Source: Opitutales bacterium
Lineage (GTDB): Bacteria; Verrucomicrobiota; Verrucomicrobiia; Opitutales; UBA9783
Length of the DNA: 14,362 bases
Direction: 5' to 3'
NCBI GenBank assembly: GCA_017479315.1
Contig: JAFVCI010000109.1
Location: 1-14,362 of the forward strand
Shown: positions 7,311 to 14,362 of the stretch, in pieces
Layout: each line of letters opens with the position of its first letter
Position numbering within the stretch: position 1 is the first letter of the stretch
Made by a program: the position numbers and the translations under genes
Notes under the pieces: generated by a model
What the model was told of the DNA's origin: nothing
Databases searched by the model: none
The model's input: the letters and a program-made list of their open reading frames with translations, nothing else

Positions 7311-7357
7311 ATAGAAAGCGCGATGTTGACCGAATTGTCGGTGTAAGCCCGCCGTGG

Positions 7358-7377
7358 CTCAGGTTCACTCAGGTTCA
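7358..7377. repeat. Perfect 10-bp tandem duplication over the stop codon of the 588-residue gene
   Basis: CTCAGGTTCA occurs twice back to back (7358-7367 and 7368-7377). On the minus strand the repeat unit encodes the last codons and the TGA of the unknown gene. Removing one copy would shift the frame and remove this stop. It lies in the convergent gap after dnaN. Confidence 0.8.
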
Positions 7378-9131
7378 TCAAGGAGCGGGTTGTATTTCAG
7401 CCGGTTTGGCATCGCGGCTTTCTTGATTTCCTTCAGAGCTCGCCATAATTTCGCCTTTTCTAAGCAGTGGAAGGCTTCTGTCATCTTAACAAAAATCCTC
7501 GGAGCTTTCTTTCCCTGAGCCCATCGTGACAGTATTTGTACGGAACTTTTCACATCCTTGTTAAAGCAGTAGCAGGTTTTGACGATATCATTTACAACCC
7601 AATCAAGCGTAATCTTCCCGTTTCCCGTCAGGCGACGGTAGTGTTCCACAATATTGTCCGCATTGGCCTCAAGGTAAAATGAAGCGGGTCTGTAAAAATC
7701 CTCGGAATCGATGGGTAGGAGTGTTTCTTCTGTTTCACCTCTTTGAATGATCTCATCATTCAAAATAAGTTTATCACAAAGTCTCACATGGGAAATTTTA
7801 TCCTCTGACGGATCGTAAAGGAAGACAAAATTAATGTAATTGGAATCAAGCCATTCCCAGTTGTCTTTGTCATCACCATAAAAATAAACAACATCCTCTG
7901 TCATGTTACCTCTGTGTTTATTCTTGAGAAGAAAGGAAACCTTCAGTCCGCCTCCGTATTCTGAGATTTTGAAATCTGCCCTGGAGAAACAGTTGTCACA
8001 CAACGTGTCACCGTTTTCAAAAATATTCCAAAATTTCTTTCCGAAAATCCCCTTCAGGAAGTCTTCGGTAATTATGATATTCAACAGGGATGATATATGG
8101 TATGAACGTTTCAGCTTAAACCTCCTATGCCTTTCTTTTATCTCCACATCTTGCATCGATGTCCCAATATGAACATAAGGACCCTGCCCATCAAAATCCC
8201 CGCGAAAATTCAAAAAACAGTCCATCGCGTCCTTTGCGATCGAACAAATTTTACAATCTTTATACTTTTTTCGCCCCTCTTTGAAATCATCGCGTAACTT
8301 TGCGTACCCAGACGAAAAGTTCTTTTTTGCTTCCCGTACGGCATCCCACGGAAAGTCGGGTCGTTTGTTCGTTTTTTTTAAATACTCCATTTTGATTCCG
8401 TTATTACCTACATCGTAGGATGCATCGCAATTCTTCAAAACCGTAATATTGTTTTCTTTTTCAAAGTCAAAAATAAAGGAGCATCGCATTGCTTCTTCAG
8501 AAAAGTACTTCAAATAGATAGTCATATCCAATGAGCCCTTACCGAGCGGATTAAAAAATGCGTCTTTGAAATGCGGTCTAAATATAATCTCTAAACGGAA
8601 CTCTTCACCGCCCGTGGCATGGGCGAAAATACTCTTTACGACTTCTCCCGATAAGACCTTTTCGAGGAATTCCGTACTGCCCAAAACTTTGATGATTTTC
8701 TTTAATTCCGCATCGCATTTCAATTTCTCCAAATCGTCAAGCGTGTGAAACGACAAATCACCGGAGTTTATTTTTATTTTACACAGAGCTCCGTTTTGTT
8801 CTTTGAACCAATCCGGAAAATCCTCGCCCCAAAAAGGAAGCCATTCCGCTTTCGTGAAAAGCACCTCGAACGTTTCCTGAAAGATCTTCGGATTTTTCCG
8901 CCAATGCTTTTTCACAACGCTCGGATCCGGCAAGACCGCTTTTACGCTTTGCGTATAGGCACCGACCAACGGAAGCACCGCGCATCCGATGAGATGAAAC
9001 GGGAAGTTTTTATAATTTGCACTCATAATATCGGAAGGATTCTGCCAAAAAGCAAAATATGTTGCAAGGGGAAATTTTTTCCACCGCCTGCCGTCCGAAG
9101 GGAAAAACGTTTTCCGTATGTGAAAGCGCAC
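7365..9131 (-). CDS. Large protein of unknown function with two CxxC pairs
   Basis: A 588-residue protein that I do not recognise. It is mostly soluble, rich in Lys, Asp, Glu and aromatic residues. Two cysteine pairs, CKIC at 293-296 and CDNC at 378-381, could bind a metal together, although they are 80 residues apart; this is inference. A mildly hydrophobic stretch (FHLIGCAVLPLVGAYT) lies near the N-terminus. The GTG at 9131 overlaps the truB stop as TAGTG, and GGAGGA ends 2 bases before it, a strong but very close ribosome-binding site suggesting coupling with truB. An alternative is the ATG at 9026 (MSANYKNF), which has its own weak promoter candidate (TTGCAA at 9067-9062, 17 bases, CAGAAT at 9044-9039). 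The coding sequence is AT-richer than truB, dnaN and ald, which suggests an acquired or lineage-specific gene. The long intact frame argues that it is real. Confidence 0.8.
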   Translation of the reverse strand: MRFHIRKTFFPSDGRRWKKFPLATYFAFWQNPSDIMSANYKNFPFHLIGCAVLPLVGAYTQSVKAVLPDPSVVKKHWRKNPKIFQETFEVLFTKAEWLPFWGEDFPDWFKEQNGALCKIKINSGDLSFHTLDDLEKLKCDAELKKIIKVLGSTEFLEKVLSGEVVKSIFAHATGGEEFRLEIIFRPHFKDAFFNPLGKGSLDMTIYLKYFSEEAMRCSFIFDFEKENNITVLKNCDASYDVGNNGIKMEYLKKTNKRPDFPWDAVREAKKNFSSGYAKLRDDFKEGRKKYKDCKICSIAKDAMDCFLNFRGDFDGQGPYVHIGTSMQDVEIKERHRRFKLKRSYHISSLLNIIITEDFLKGIFGKKFWNIFENGDTLCDNCFSRADFKISEYGGGLKVSFLLKNKHRGNMTEDVVYFYGDDKDNWEWLDSNYINFVFLYDPSEDKISHVRLCDKLILNDEIIQRGETEETLLPIDSEDFYRPASFYLEANADNIVEHYRRLTGNGKITLDWVVNDIVKTCYCFNKDVKSSVQILSRWAQGKKAPRIFVKMTEAFHCLEKAKLWRALKEIKKAAMPNRLKYNPLLDEPE

Positions 9132-9934
9132 TATCCTCCGACCGACGCTTTCAACGGTACCAGATACTGCTTCAATAATGCGGGCTCTTCAAGCAATATG
9201 TCGAGCGGTACGGCTTGTTCGAGGGAGAAATCCCCGCTGTGCGTGCGGCGTAATTGCGATAAGTGTCCACCACAGTTGAGTTTCCCGCCGATATCGTGTG
9301 CCAGAGAACGAATGTAGGTGCCTTTGGAACAACAAACGCGAAGATGAAGATTCGGTGCGTCGTAGCTTAGAATGTCAAATTGGAAAATCGTGATGAAATT
9401 CGGAGAGGGGTGCGGTTCCTGTCCCTTCCGCGCCAGTTTGTATAAGGGAATACCGTTGATTTTCTTGGCGGAAAAAATCGGCCGTTGTTGGTATTGGTCG
9501 CCGATAAAACTTTGCAGAACGGTTTGAATACTTTCTTCGGTAATACCATCGGTCGGTCGGGTTTGCGTCACCTCGCCCTCTCGGTCGTAGGTGGTTGTTT
9601 CGACGCCGAGTTGAATGACGCCTTCGTAGGTTTTGGTGCCACACATCAACGCCTGCGAGGCTTTGGTTGCTTTCCCTAAAACAATCAGCAACAGACCCGT
9701 TGCCAACGGATCCAACGTGCCCGCGTGACCGATTTTGCGGAAACCAAACGTATATTTCAATCGTCGGATGACATCATAGGACGAACAACCGCAGGGCTTA
9801 TCGATCGGCAAAATGCCGTCGATGTTTGTCGCGATCCTCGCACGTTTGGCGTGAACGGATGTATGTACCCAAGGGGCTTTTGTGTTTGAAGGCAATGATG
9901 ATAAAGACGACGAGGCGGGTTCGGAGGTCAACAT
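9131..9934 (-). CDS. truB: tRNA pseudouridine-55 synthase TruB
   Basis: Converts uridine 55 to pseudouridine in the T-arm of tRNAs. With the ATG at 9934 the protein has 267 residues; a GTG at 9949 would add five. Family signatures are GILPIDKPCGCSSYDV near residues 40-55, the catalytic loop GHAGTLDPLATG with nucleophile Asp75, the segment DQYQQRPIFSAKKINGIPLY, and CSKGTYIRSLAHDIG, which is strongly conserved. The Ser/Thr/Pro-rich N-terminal extension of about 37 residues before the conserved core is unusual, so the true start could differ. No clear ribosome-binding site precedes either start. The unknown 588-residue gene begins inside its TAG stop. Use of TAG as the true terminator here argues against a general reassignment of that codon in this genome. 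rbfA, infB and ribF, common neighbours of truB, are not here. Confidence 0.95.
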   Translation of the reverse strand: MLTSEPASSSLSSLPSNTKAPWVHTSVHAKRARIATNIDGILPIDKPCGCSSYDVIRRLKYTFGFRKIGHAGTLDPLATGLLLIVLGKATKASQALMCGTKTYEGVIQLGVETTTYDREGEVTQTRPTDGITEESIQTVLQSFIGDQYQQRPIFSAKKINGIPLYKLARKGQEPHPSPNFITIFQFDILSYDAPNLHLRVCCSKGTYIRSLAHDIGGKLNCGGHLSQLRRTHSGDFSLEQAVPLDILLEEPALLKQYLVPLKASVGG

Positions 9935-10020
9935 ACGAACATAAAGCACCGAATAACGGCAGGTTCCGTCAAAAGGATAAAGTTGTTAATTTTGTAATGA
10001 TTTGCGGGAAAGCGACATAA

Positions 10021-10081
10021 GCAGGTGGCAGACACTCCCGCCACTCCTGCGAAGCACAACTTTACTATCGTGCCCCGCAGG
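10021..10081 (-). promoter_or_regulatory. Two overlapping, mutually exclusive hairpins between ald and truB
   Basis: In minus-strand RNA, 10081-10070 pairs with 10057-10046 as a 12-pair stem (CCTGCGGGGCAC with GTGCTTCGCAGG) that includes two G-U pairs, around a 12-base loop. In the plus strand those two pairs would be mismatches, so the structure belongs to the ald/truB transcript. The 3' arm's GCAGG (10050-10046), plus the following AGTGGC, can instead pair with GCCACCTGC (10029-10021) as a 9-pair stem with a 2-base bulge. The two folds share bases and exclude each other, as in attenuators. No U-tract follows at once, so it may equally be an ald transcript 3' end. Confidence 0.45.
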
Positions 10082-10108
10082 ATGCGTACTTTTTAAGACT
10101 CAACCGAC

Positions 10109-11230
10109 TTAATCAATCTCCAACACCACCTCCCAGGCGGTGAAAGGACGGTTTTGCGATTTGGCAACCGCCGGATGCGTCAGCTTGCCCTTGAAGACGT
10201 TCAGACCGTTACGCAGGTGTTTGTCTTCGCGTAAAGCCTTTTCGTATCCCGAATTCGCCAGTTTTTCGATGAACGGATAGGTCGCGTTGTTCAGCGAAAT
10301 CGTGGCGGTGCGTGCATACGCACCCGGCATATTGGTTACGCAATAGTGAACAACACCGTCGACCGTGTAGTACGGATTGTCGTGTGTGGTCGGGTGACTG
10401 GTTTCGCAACAACCGCCCTGGTCAATGGCGACATCGACAATGACACTGCCTTTTTTCATCGTTTTGACCATTTCTTTGGTAACCAACTTCGGCGTCGAAA
10501 GTCCGGCAACCAACGCGGCACCGATGACGATATCCGCATCGGCAATCAGCCTTGCGACGTTATCGGGATTCGAATAGGCGGTTTTGACTTGATTATGGAA
10601 AATTGTCGTAATGCGTTCCAACGTCGGCTGCCAGTTGTCCAGAACCGTTACGTCCGCACCGATGCCGTGCGCGATAAATGCCGCATTTTGACCGACGTGA
10701 CCGCCGCCGAGAATAAGAACCTTCGAAGGCGGAACACCCGGGACGCCGCAGGGCAACGTTCCGCAACCGCCGTGTTGCGTTTGAAGCAAATTTGTTGCTA
10801 CCAACACCGACATGCGCCCGGCAATGGTACTCATGGGCGACAACAACGGCAATTTGCCGAAAGCGTCCGTAACCGTTTCGTAGGCAATGCAAACGGCACC
10901 CGAGTTGATGAGGGCTTCCGTTTGTTCGACATCCGGTGCCAGATGCAGGTAGGTGAAAAGAATCTGGTTCGGACGGATTTTTCCGTATTCCGACTTCAGC
11001 GGCTCTTTGACCTTCACGATCATGTCCGACTTTTGCCAGACTTCGTCCGCCGTTTCCAAAACGGTTGCGCCCGCTTTACGATAATCCTCATCGGTAAAGC
11101 CCGAGCCGACGCCCGCATTTTTTTCAACAAAAACGCAGTGTCCCTGCTTTGTCAGCGACGCCACAAAGCTCGGGATAATGCCCACGCGATTTTCGTTAAT
11201 TTTGATTTCTTTTACGGTTCCGATGTTCAT
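10109..11230 (-). CDS. ald: Alanine dehydrogenase
   Basis: NAD-dependent L-alanine dehydrogenase interconverting L-alanine with pyruvate and ammonia in the cytoplasm. The 373-residue length is typical. Residues known as catalytic or substrate-binding in the family fall at the expected numbers: Lys75 in VKVKEP, His96 in YLHLAPD, Glu118 in AYETV and Asp270 in VDVAIDQGG. The NAD-binding loop ILGGGHVGQNAA spans about 172-184. VTNMPGAYARTAT and the HPTTH segment after the DQGGCCE motif are also family-typical. MNIGTVKEIK fixes the ATG at 11230. It may be the first gene of a minus-strand unit with truB 174 bases downstream, although hairpins lie between. NAD(P) transhydrogenase alpha subunit is related but longer and lacks this C-terminal pattern. 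Confidence 0.96.
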   Translation of the reverse strand: MNIGTVKEIKINENRVGIIPSFVASLTKQGHCVFVEKNAGVGSGFTDEDYRKAGATVLETADEVWQKSDMIVKVKEPLKSEYGKIRPNQILFTYLHLAPDVEQTEALINSGAVCIAYETVTDAFGKLPLLSPMSTIAGRMSVLVATNLLQTQHGGCGTLPCGVPGVPPSKVLILGGGHVGQNAAFIAHGIGADVTVLDNWQPTLERITTIFHNQVKTAYSNPDNVARLIADADIVIGAALVAGLSTPKLVTKEMVKTMKKGSVIVDVAIDQGGCCETSHPTTHDNPYYTVDGVVHYCVTNMPGAYARTATISLNNATYPFIEKLANSGYEKALREDKHLRNGLNVFKGKLTHPAVAKSQNRPFTAWEVVLEID

Positions 11231-11247
11231 AGGTAATTTCTTTCTTC

Positions 11248-11276
11248 ATTGCGAAACGGTCGGCAAAAAATGTCAA
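11248..11276 (-). promoter_or_regulatory. Candidate ald promoter
   Basis: A perfect TTGACA (11276-11271) lies 17 bases before CGCAAT (11253-11248), which matches only three of six consensus -10 bases. The predicted transcript would have a short leader of about ten bases before the ATG at 11230, containing a purine-rich AAGAAAGAAA. Confidence 0.35.
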
Positions 11277-11550
11277 CTTTGATTTAGGTTTAGAATTCGG
11301 GAAATTATTGATTTTTGGGCAATGTCGCCGTGTTGCCGTTTTATATGAAGATAACAGTCGGAATGTACTCCGAAAAACACACGGAGGGCTTTTAAGATTT
11401 TGGCAAGGAATAGGTCGGCAAGGTCTGTATTGCCAGCGACCGCATCAACTTTTCCTGCATTAAAGCCGAAAGGCATTCGAAAATAGTCCTTTGAACGTAC
11501 AAAAAAACGCCCGGTTCCCCGCATGCTTCATGCGTTTACGTCTTTCTCGA

Positions 11551-11579
11551 TTGAAAAATTTTCATTTTTTCCCTACAAT
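11551..11579 (+). promoter_or_regulatory. Promoter of the M16 peptidase gene, leaderless geometry
   Basis: TTGAAA (11551-11556), a 17-base spacer and TACAAT (11574-11579) form a near-consensus sigma70 promoter. The ATG is at 11588, after 8 bases, where transcription should begin. No ribosome-binding site could fit. Sequence seen; transcription start inferred. Confidence 0.65.
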
Positions 11580-11587
11580 GCCTCCGT

Positions 11588-14116
11588 ATGGCTTCCGTGC
11601 AGACGGCTTTTTTATCAGATCCGACGGTACATGAAACGTTGGAGAACGGTTTGTCGGTTATTTTCTTACCAATCCAACATTCCAATGTGCTCGCCCTACA
11701 GCTGTGGGTCAAAACAGGCAGTATCCATGAAGGGCATTTCCTCGGTTCCGGCGTGTCGCATTTCGTCGAACATATGGTGTTTAAAGGCACCGAAACGCGC
11801 GATTACGAGACAATTTTCAAAGAGGCTCAGCGACAGGGCGCAAAGTTGAACGCCTACACAACGTTTGACAGGACGGTTTTTACATACGATGCCTGTGTCA
11901 ACTCTATCGACGTCGGATTTGATTTGTTGCAGGACATGACGCTTCGGGCGACGTTCCCCGAAGGAGAGTTTCAAAAAGAGCGCGAGGTCATTCTCCGCGA
12001 AATCGCGATGTGCAAGGACGACGCGGATGATTGTTTGAGCGAACGTCTCTTCGAAGAAGCGTTCCGCCGACATCCGTACCGTTACCCCGTCATTGGTGTG
12101 AAGGGGATCTTTGAACAGCTGACGCGCGAAGACGTACGGCGTTATTGGCACGCGCGCTACGCCGTCAACAACATGACGCTGGTGGCGGCGGGAAATTTGG
12201 CACAGGAAGCGGTTTTCGAAAAAGTAAGACAATTTTTCGGTTCTCATAAACCGCGCAGTACGGCACCCGTTTTGGTACCGAAAGAACCCTTGCAATTGGC
12301 GGAACGAAGCGGACGCGCCTACGGCGATTATCAAATCGTGCGCGGTGCGGTCGGGTTTCGCATCCCCGGATTGGGTCATCGGGACGGTGCGAAACTGCAG
12401 GTGCTCGCAACCGTTCTCGGCGGCGGCGAAAGTTCGCTTTTATACCAAGAATTGCGCGAAAAACAGCGCCTGGTGCAGACGATTGAAGCTGCTTCCTGGA
12501 TGGGCGACACGCACGGTCTTTTTATCATCCAATACGCCTGTGAAGCGGGGAAGCGGGAAGCGGTCGAAGCGTATCTGCGCGAACATTTAACGGAACTTGT
12601 AAAAAGCGGTTTGACGCGGGACGACGTCGCCAAAACCTACCGACAGGCGTTGTTGTCGGAACTGGATGCCCGTAAAACGGTTTCGGGACAAGCGCATCAC
12701 GTGGGCTGGGCGAGCGTTTGCCTCGGAGATGCCGGTTATACGCAGCGTTATCTGGAGCAACTGCGGACGTTGACGGTTGAGGAAGTGCGCGCAATCGTTG
12801 ATACTTATTTGACCTTCGCCCAAAGCACCTGCGTATCGCTGGAACCTTTAACCTGCAAGCCGTCGGTAACCAATGCGACGGTCGTGGTGTCGGAACGGTT
12901 GCCGCTGGAGACCGAAATCGTCAACGGCGTACGCGTTTTATACCAACCGTGCGCCTTGCCGAAAACGCACATCGAAGCTCTCTTCTCGGCGGGCACGTTG
13001 TACGAACCGTGCGACAAACGCGGTTTGTCGCAACTGTCGGCGACGCTGCTCACGAAGGATACGGAACAACAATCGGCATTGGAGATTGCCGAAGCCGTGG
13101 AAGCACTCGGCGGGCAATGGAACGGATTTGCCGGCAACAATTACCTTGGATTATCGACGGAAGTTTTATCGACGGATGCCGATGCGGCGTGTCGGTGGCT
13201 GCAAAACGCGCTGACGCGGGCGCGCTTTTTGCCCGAAACCTTCGAAACTGAACGGAACGCACAGCTGTCGGAGATTAAGGCGATGCAGGATGATGCGTTT
13301 TATGTCGGCTTTCAACGGTTGCGGCGGGAATTTTTTAAACATCATCCCTACGCCGTCGGTTCGTTGGGAACGGAGGAAGGGCTCCGTGCGTTAACGGTCG
13401 ACGATTGCAAACGCTTTTACGGGAAAATTGTTTCGGCGGAAAATACCGTCTTATCCGTCGTTTCTTCGTTACCGAAAGAGCGCATTTTGCGACTGTTGGA
13501 ACCGATTTGCAACGCCCTTCCGAAGGAACCTTTTAAGACGGTTGCGGAAGCGATCGAATCTCCGTCGGCGTCGCGTGTCGAAGAGACTTCGTCGAAAGAG
13601 CAGGCGATGGTGTTTGCGGCATACCCGATGAGCGGTTACGGAGGAGAGGATTTTTACGTCGGCGAGTTTTTGGAAGAACTGTTCAACGGTCTCGCAAGCA
13701 CCTTTGTGGACGAAGTGCGCGAAAAGCGCGGATTGGCGTACACGGTCGGCGCAACGCGTCTGTCGGGCATCGAGAAAGGCATGTTTTGTTTATTTGCCGG
13801 AACGCATGCGGAGGCAACGGATGCCGTTGAAACGGAAATGTCGCGCTCCGTTCAACGCGTTCTCGACCGCAAACTGACAAAGGAGGAATTTGAAACGGCG
13901 CGTACATCTTTGAAGGTCAACCGTCAACTGAGACTGCAAAGCATCGGCAAAAAAGCGTTTGCCGCCGCATACAATACCCTTTTGGGTCTTCCGAACGAAC
14001 GATGGTTGCGTTACGAGGAAGCAATCAACTCAATGACACTTGACTTGTTTTACGGGCGTTGCGAAAATTATTTGTCGCCTTCGCAGGTTGTAAGGCTCGT
14101 TGTCAAACCGTCATGA
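11588..14116 (+). CDS. M16-family zinc peptidase, two-unit fused form
   Basis: An 842-residue M16 (insulinase/processing peptidase) metalloprotease. The N-terminal unit (about 15-420) carries the inverted zinc motif HFVEH (His58, Glu61, His62) and the distal ligand Glu138 in VILREIA, so it should be catalytic. The second unit (from about 433, ETEIVNGVRVLY) lacks the motif: the equivalent stretch is RGLSQLSATLLTKDT, as in the non-catalytic partner subunits. It keeps the conserved VREKRGLAYTVGA near residue 710. Many bacteria encode the two units as adjacent genes; here they are one chain. No signal peptide is seen at the N-terminus, so the location is uncertain. The start at 11588 lies right after a strong promoter. 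The stop overlaps the next gene as ATGA, implying coupling to a predicted exported protein, which could be a partner or substrate. Confidence 0.93.
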   Translation: MASVQTAFLSDPTVHETLENGLSVIFLPIQHSNVLALQLWVKTGSIHEGHFLGSGVSHFVEHMVFKGTETRDYETIFKEAQRQGAKLNAYTTFDRTVFTYDACVNSIDVGFDLLQDMTLRATFPEGEFQKEREVILREIAMCKDDADDCLSERLFEEAFRRHPYRYPVIGVKGIFEQLTREDVRRYWHARYAVNNMTLVAAGNLAQEAVFEKVRQFFGSHKPRSTAPVLVPKEPLQLAERSGRAYGDYQIVRGAVGFRIPGLGHRDGAKLQVLATVLGGGESSLLYQELREKQRLVQTIEAASWMGDTHGLFIIQYACEAGKREAVEAYLREHLTELVKSGLTRDDVAKTYRQALLSELDARKTVSGQAHHVGWASVCLGDAGYTQRYLEQLRTLTVEEVRAIVDTYLTFAQSTCVSLEPLTCKPSVTNATVVVSERLPLETEIVNGVRVLYQPCALPKTHIEALFSAGTLYEPCDKRGLSQLSATLLTKDTEQQSALEIAEAVEALGGQWNGFAGNNYLGLSTEVLSTDADAACRWLQNALTRARFLPETFETERNAQLSEIKAMQDDAFYVGFQRLRREFFKHHPYAVGSLGTEEGLRALTVDDCKRFYGKIVSAENTVLSVVSSLPKERILRLLEPICNALPKEPFKTVAEAIESPSASRVEETSSKEQAMVFAAYPMSGYGGEDFYVGEFLEELFNGLASTFVDEVREKRGLAYTVGATRLSGIEKGMFCLFAGTHAEATDAVETEMSRSVQRVLDRKLTKEEFETARTSLKVNRQLRLQSIGKKAFAAAYNTLLGLPNERWLRYEEAINSMTLDLFYGRCENYLSPSQVVRLVVKPS

Positions 14117-14362
14117 AGACAAAAAAATTCCTTCTTCTCGTTTCGTTGTCCGGCTTTCTGCCGTTAGGGCTTTTCGGGGTACCTTTGGAGGATGCGACGT
14201 CGGAACGTTCGGTCGTTCTCGAAACGGCAGCCGAGGGAACCGCTTCGTCGGACGTTTTGCAAAAAGCATCGGCATCGGAAAGCGAAAAAGCAAAAAGCTC
14301 AACCTTCCCGAGGCGACGCGCCGACGATGCAAAAAAAACGAAACGTACCGCAAAGGGAAACG
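14113..14362 (+). CDS. Start of a predicted exported, low-complexity protein (partial)
   Basis: An ATG at 14113 overlaps the M16 stop (ATGA) and opens a frame of 83 codons to the window edge. The N-terminus MKTKKFLLLVSLSGFLPLGL has a basic start and a hydrophobic core typical of a Sec signal peptide, with possible cleavage soon after the following FGVP. The rest seen so far is rich in Ala, Ser, Glu, Lys and Arg and looks disordered. No family is recognised because the folded part, if any, lies beyond the window. Tight overlap suggests an operon with the peptidase. A second M16-type or cell-envelope protein is possible but unsupported. Confidence 0.7.
   Translation, partial: MKTKKFLLLVSLSGFLPLGLFGVPLEDATSERSVVLETAAEGTASSDVLQKASASESEKAKSSTFPRRRADDAKKTKRTAKGN

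Larger units (their letters stand above)
11231..11587. other. Intergenic region between the divergent ald and M16 genes
   Basis: This 357-base gap holds outward-facing promoter candidates for ald and the M16 gene. It also carries an 83-codon minus-strand frame (11273-11524, ATG start, MRGTGRFFVRSKDYFR onward) whose stop falls in the ald -35 element, and an open plus-strand frame without a start codon over part of the same bases. Neither is recognised and neither has a ribosome-binding site. They may be remnants of a lost gene or chance. Confidence 0.35.

Noticed and set aside
7329..7342. Possible bidirectional terminator hairpin ACCGA-ATTG-TCGGT between dnaN and the unknown gene
   Set aside because: Five-pair stem without a U-tract on either side; not supportable as a terminator.
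8745..9317. 190-codon plus-strand frame across the start of the 588-residue gene and the end of truB
   Set aside because: It spans parts of two minus-strand genes, one of them certain, and has low-complexity Arg/Lys/Phe composition.
10346..11236. 296-codon plus-strand open frame opposite ald
   Set aside because: Antisense to alanine dehydrogenase, which has all catalytic residues; Arg/Asn/Gly-rich composition and no family features.
1..14362. tRNA or rRNA genes, CRISPR arrays, insertion sequences
   Set aside because: No cloverleaf-like sequence, regularly spaced repeats, transposase motifs or flanking inverted repeats were seen in the intergenic stretches.

Overview
The window looks like a piece of chromosome from a Gram-negative, probably host-associated bacterium. 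It carries part of a type III secretion export apparatus (sctS, sctT, sctU), an LptF/LptG-type lipopolysaccharide-export permease, and housekeeping genes (dnaN, truB, ald). The double-length M16 peptidase and the DUF2608/HAD gene fit the PVC superphylum (Verrucomicrobiota or Chlamydiota-like), but that assignment is inference. Nearly all coding capacity is explained by about eleven genes; most other open frames are antisense shadows.

Layout. 1-166: possible 3' end of an unrecognised plus-strand gene. 427-1242 (minus): a DUF2608/HAD-fold gene interrupted by one in-frame amber codon. 1452-2585 (minus): LptF/LptG permease. 2724-4920 (minus): sctU, sctT and sctS, transcribed in the order S-T-U; sctR, the usual gene before sctS, is absent. 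5030-6061 (plus): an AT-richer radical SAM/SPASM gene of unknown substrate. 6129-7310 (plus): dnaN, the beta sliding clamp. 7365-9131 (minus): a large unrecognised protein with two CxxC pairs, whose GTG start overlaps the stop of truB (9131-9934, minus). 10021-10081: two mutually exclusive hairpins between ald and truB. 10109-11230 (minus): ald. 11588-14116 (plus): two-unit M16 peptidase, overlapping by ATGA a new exported-protein gene (14113 onward) that runs off the window.

The most consistent unexpected signal is promoter architecture. Ahead of sctS, the DUF2608 gene, the M16 peptidase and, more weakly, the radical SAM gene, a sigma70-like -35/-10 pair lies so close to the start codon that the predicted first transcribed base is the start codon itself. 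Shine-Dalgarno-like motifs are scarce here. This suggests that leaderless mRNAs are common in this organism. The gene starts for sctS (4920) and DUF2608 (1242) were chosen on this basis and agree with family length or domain boundaries.

Working together: SctS, SctT and SctU form the inner-membrane export gate and substrate switch of an injectisome; LptF/G handles lipopolysaccharide export; the remaining genes are core metabolism, replication and tRNA modification. The radical SAM gene and the 588-residue gene look accessory, with lower GC than their neighbours.
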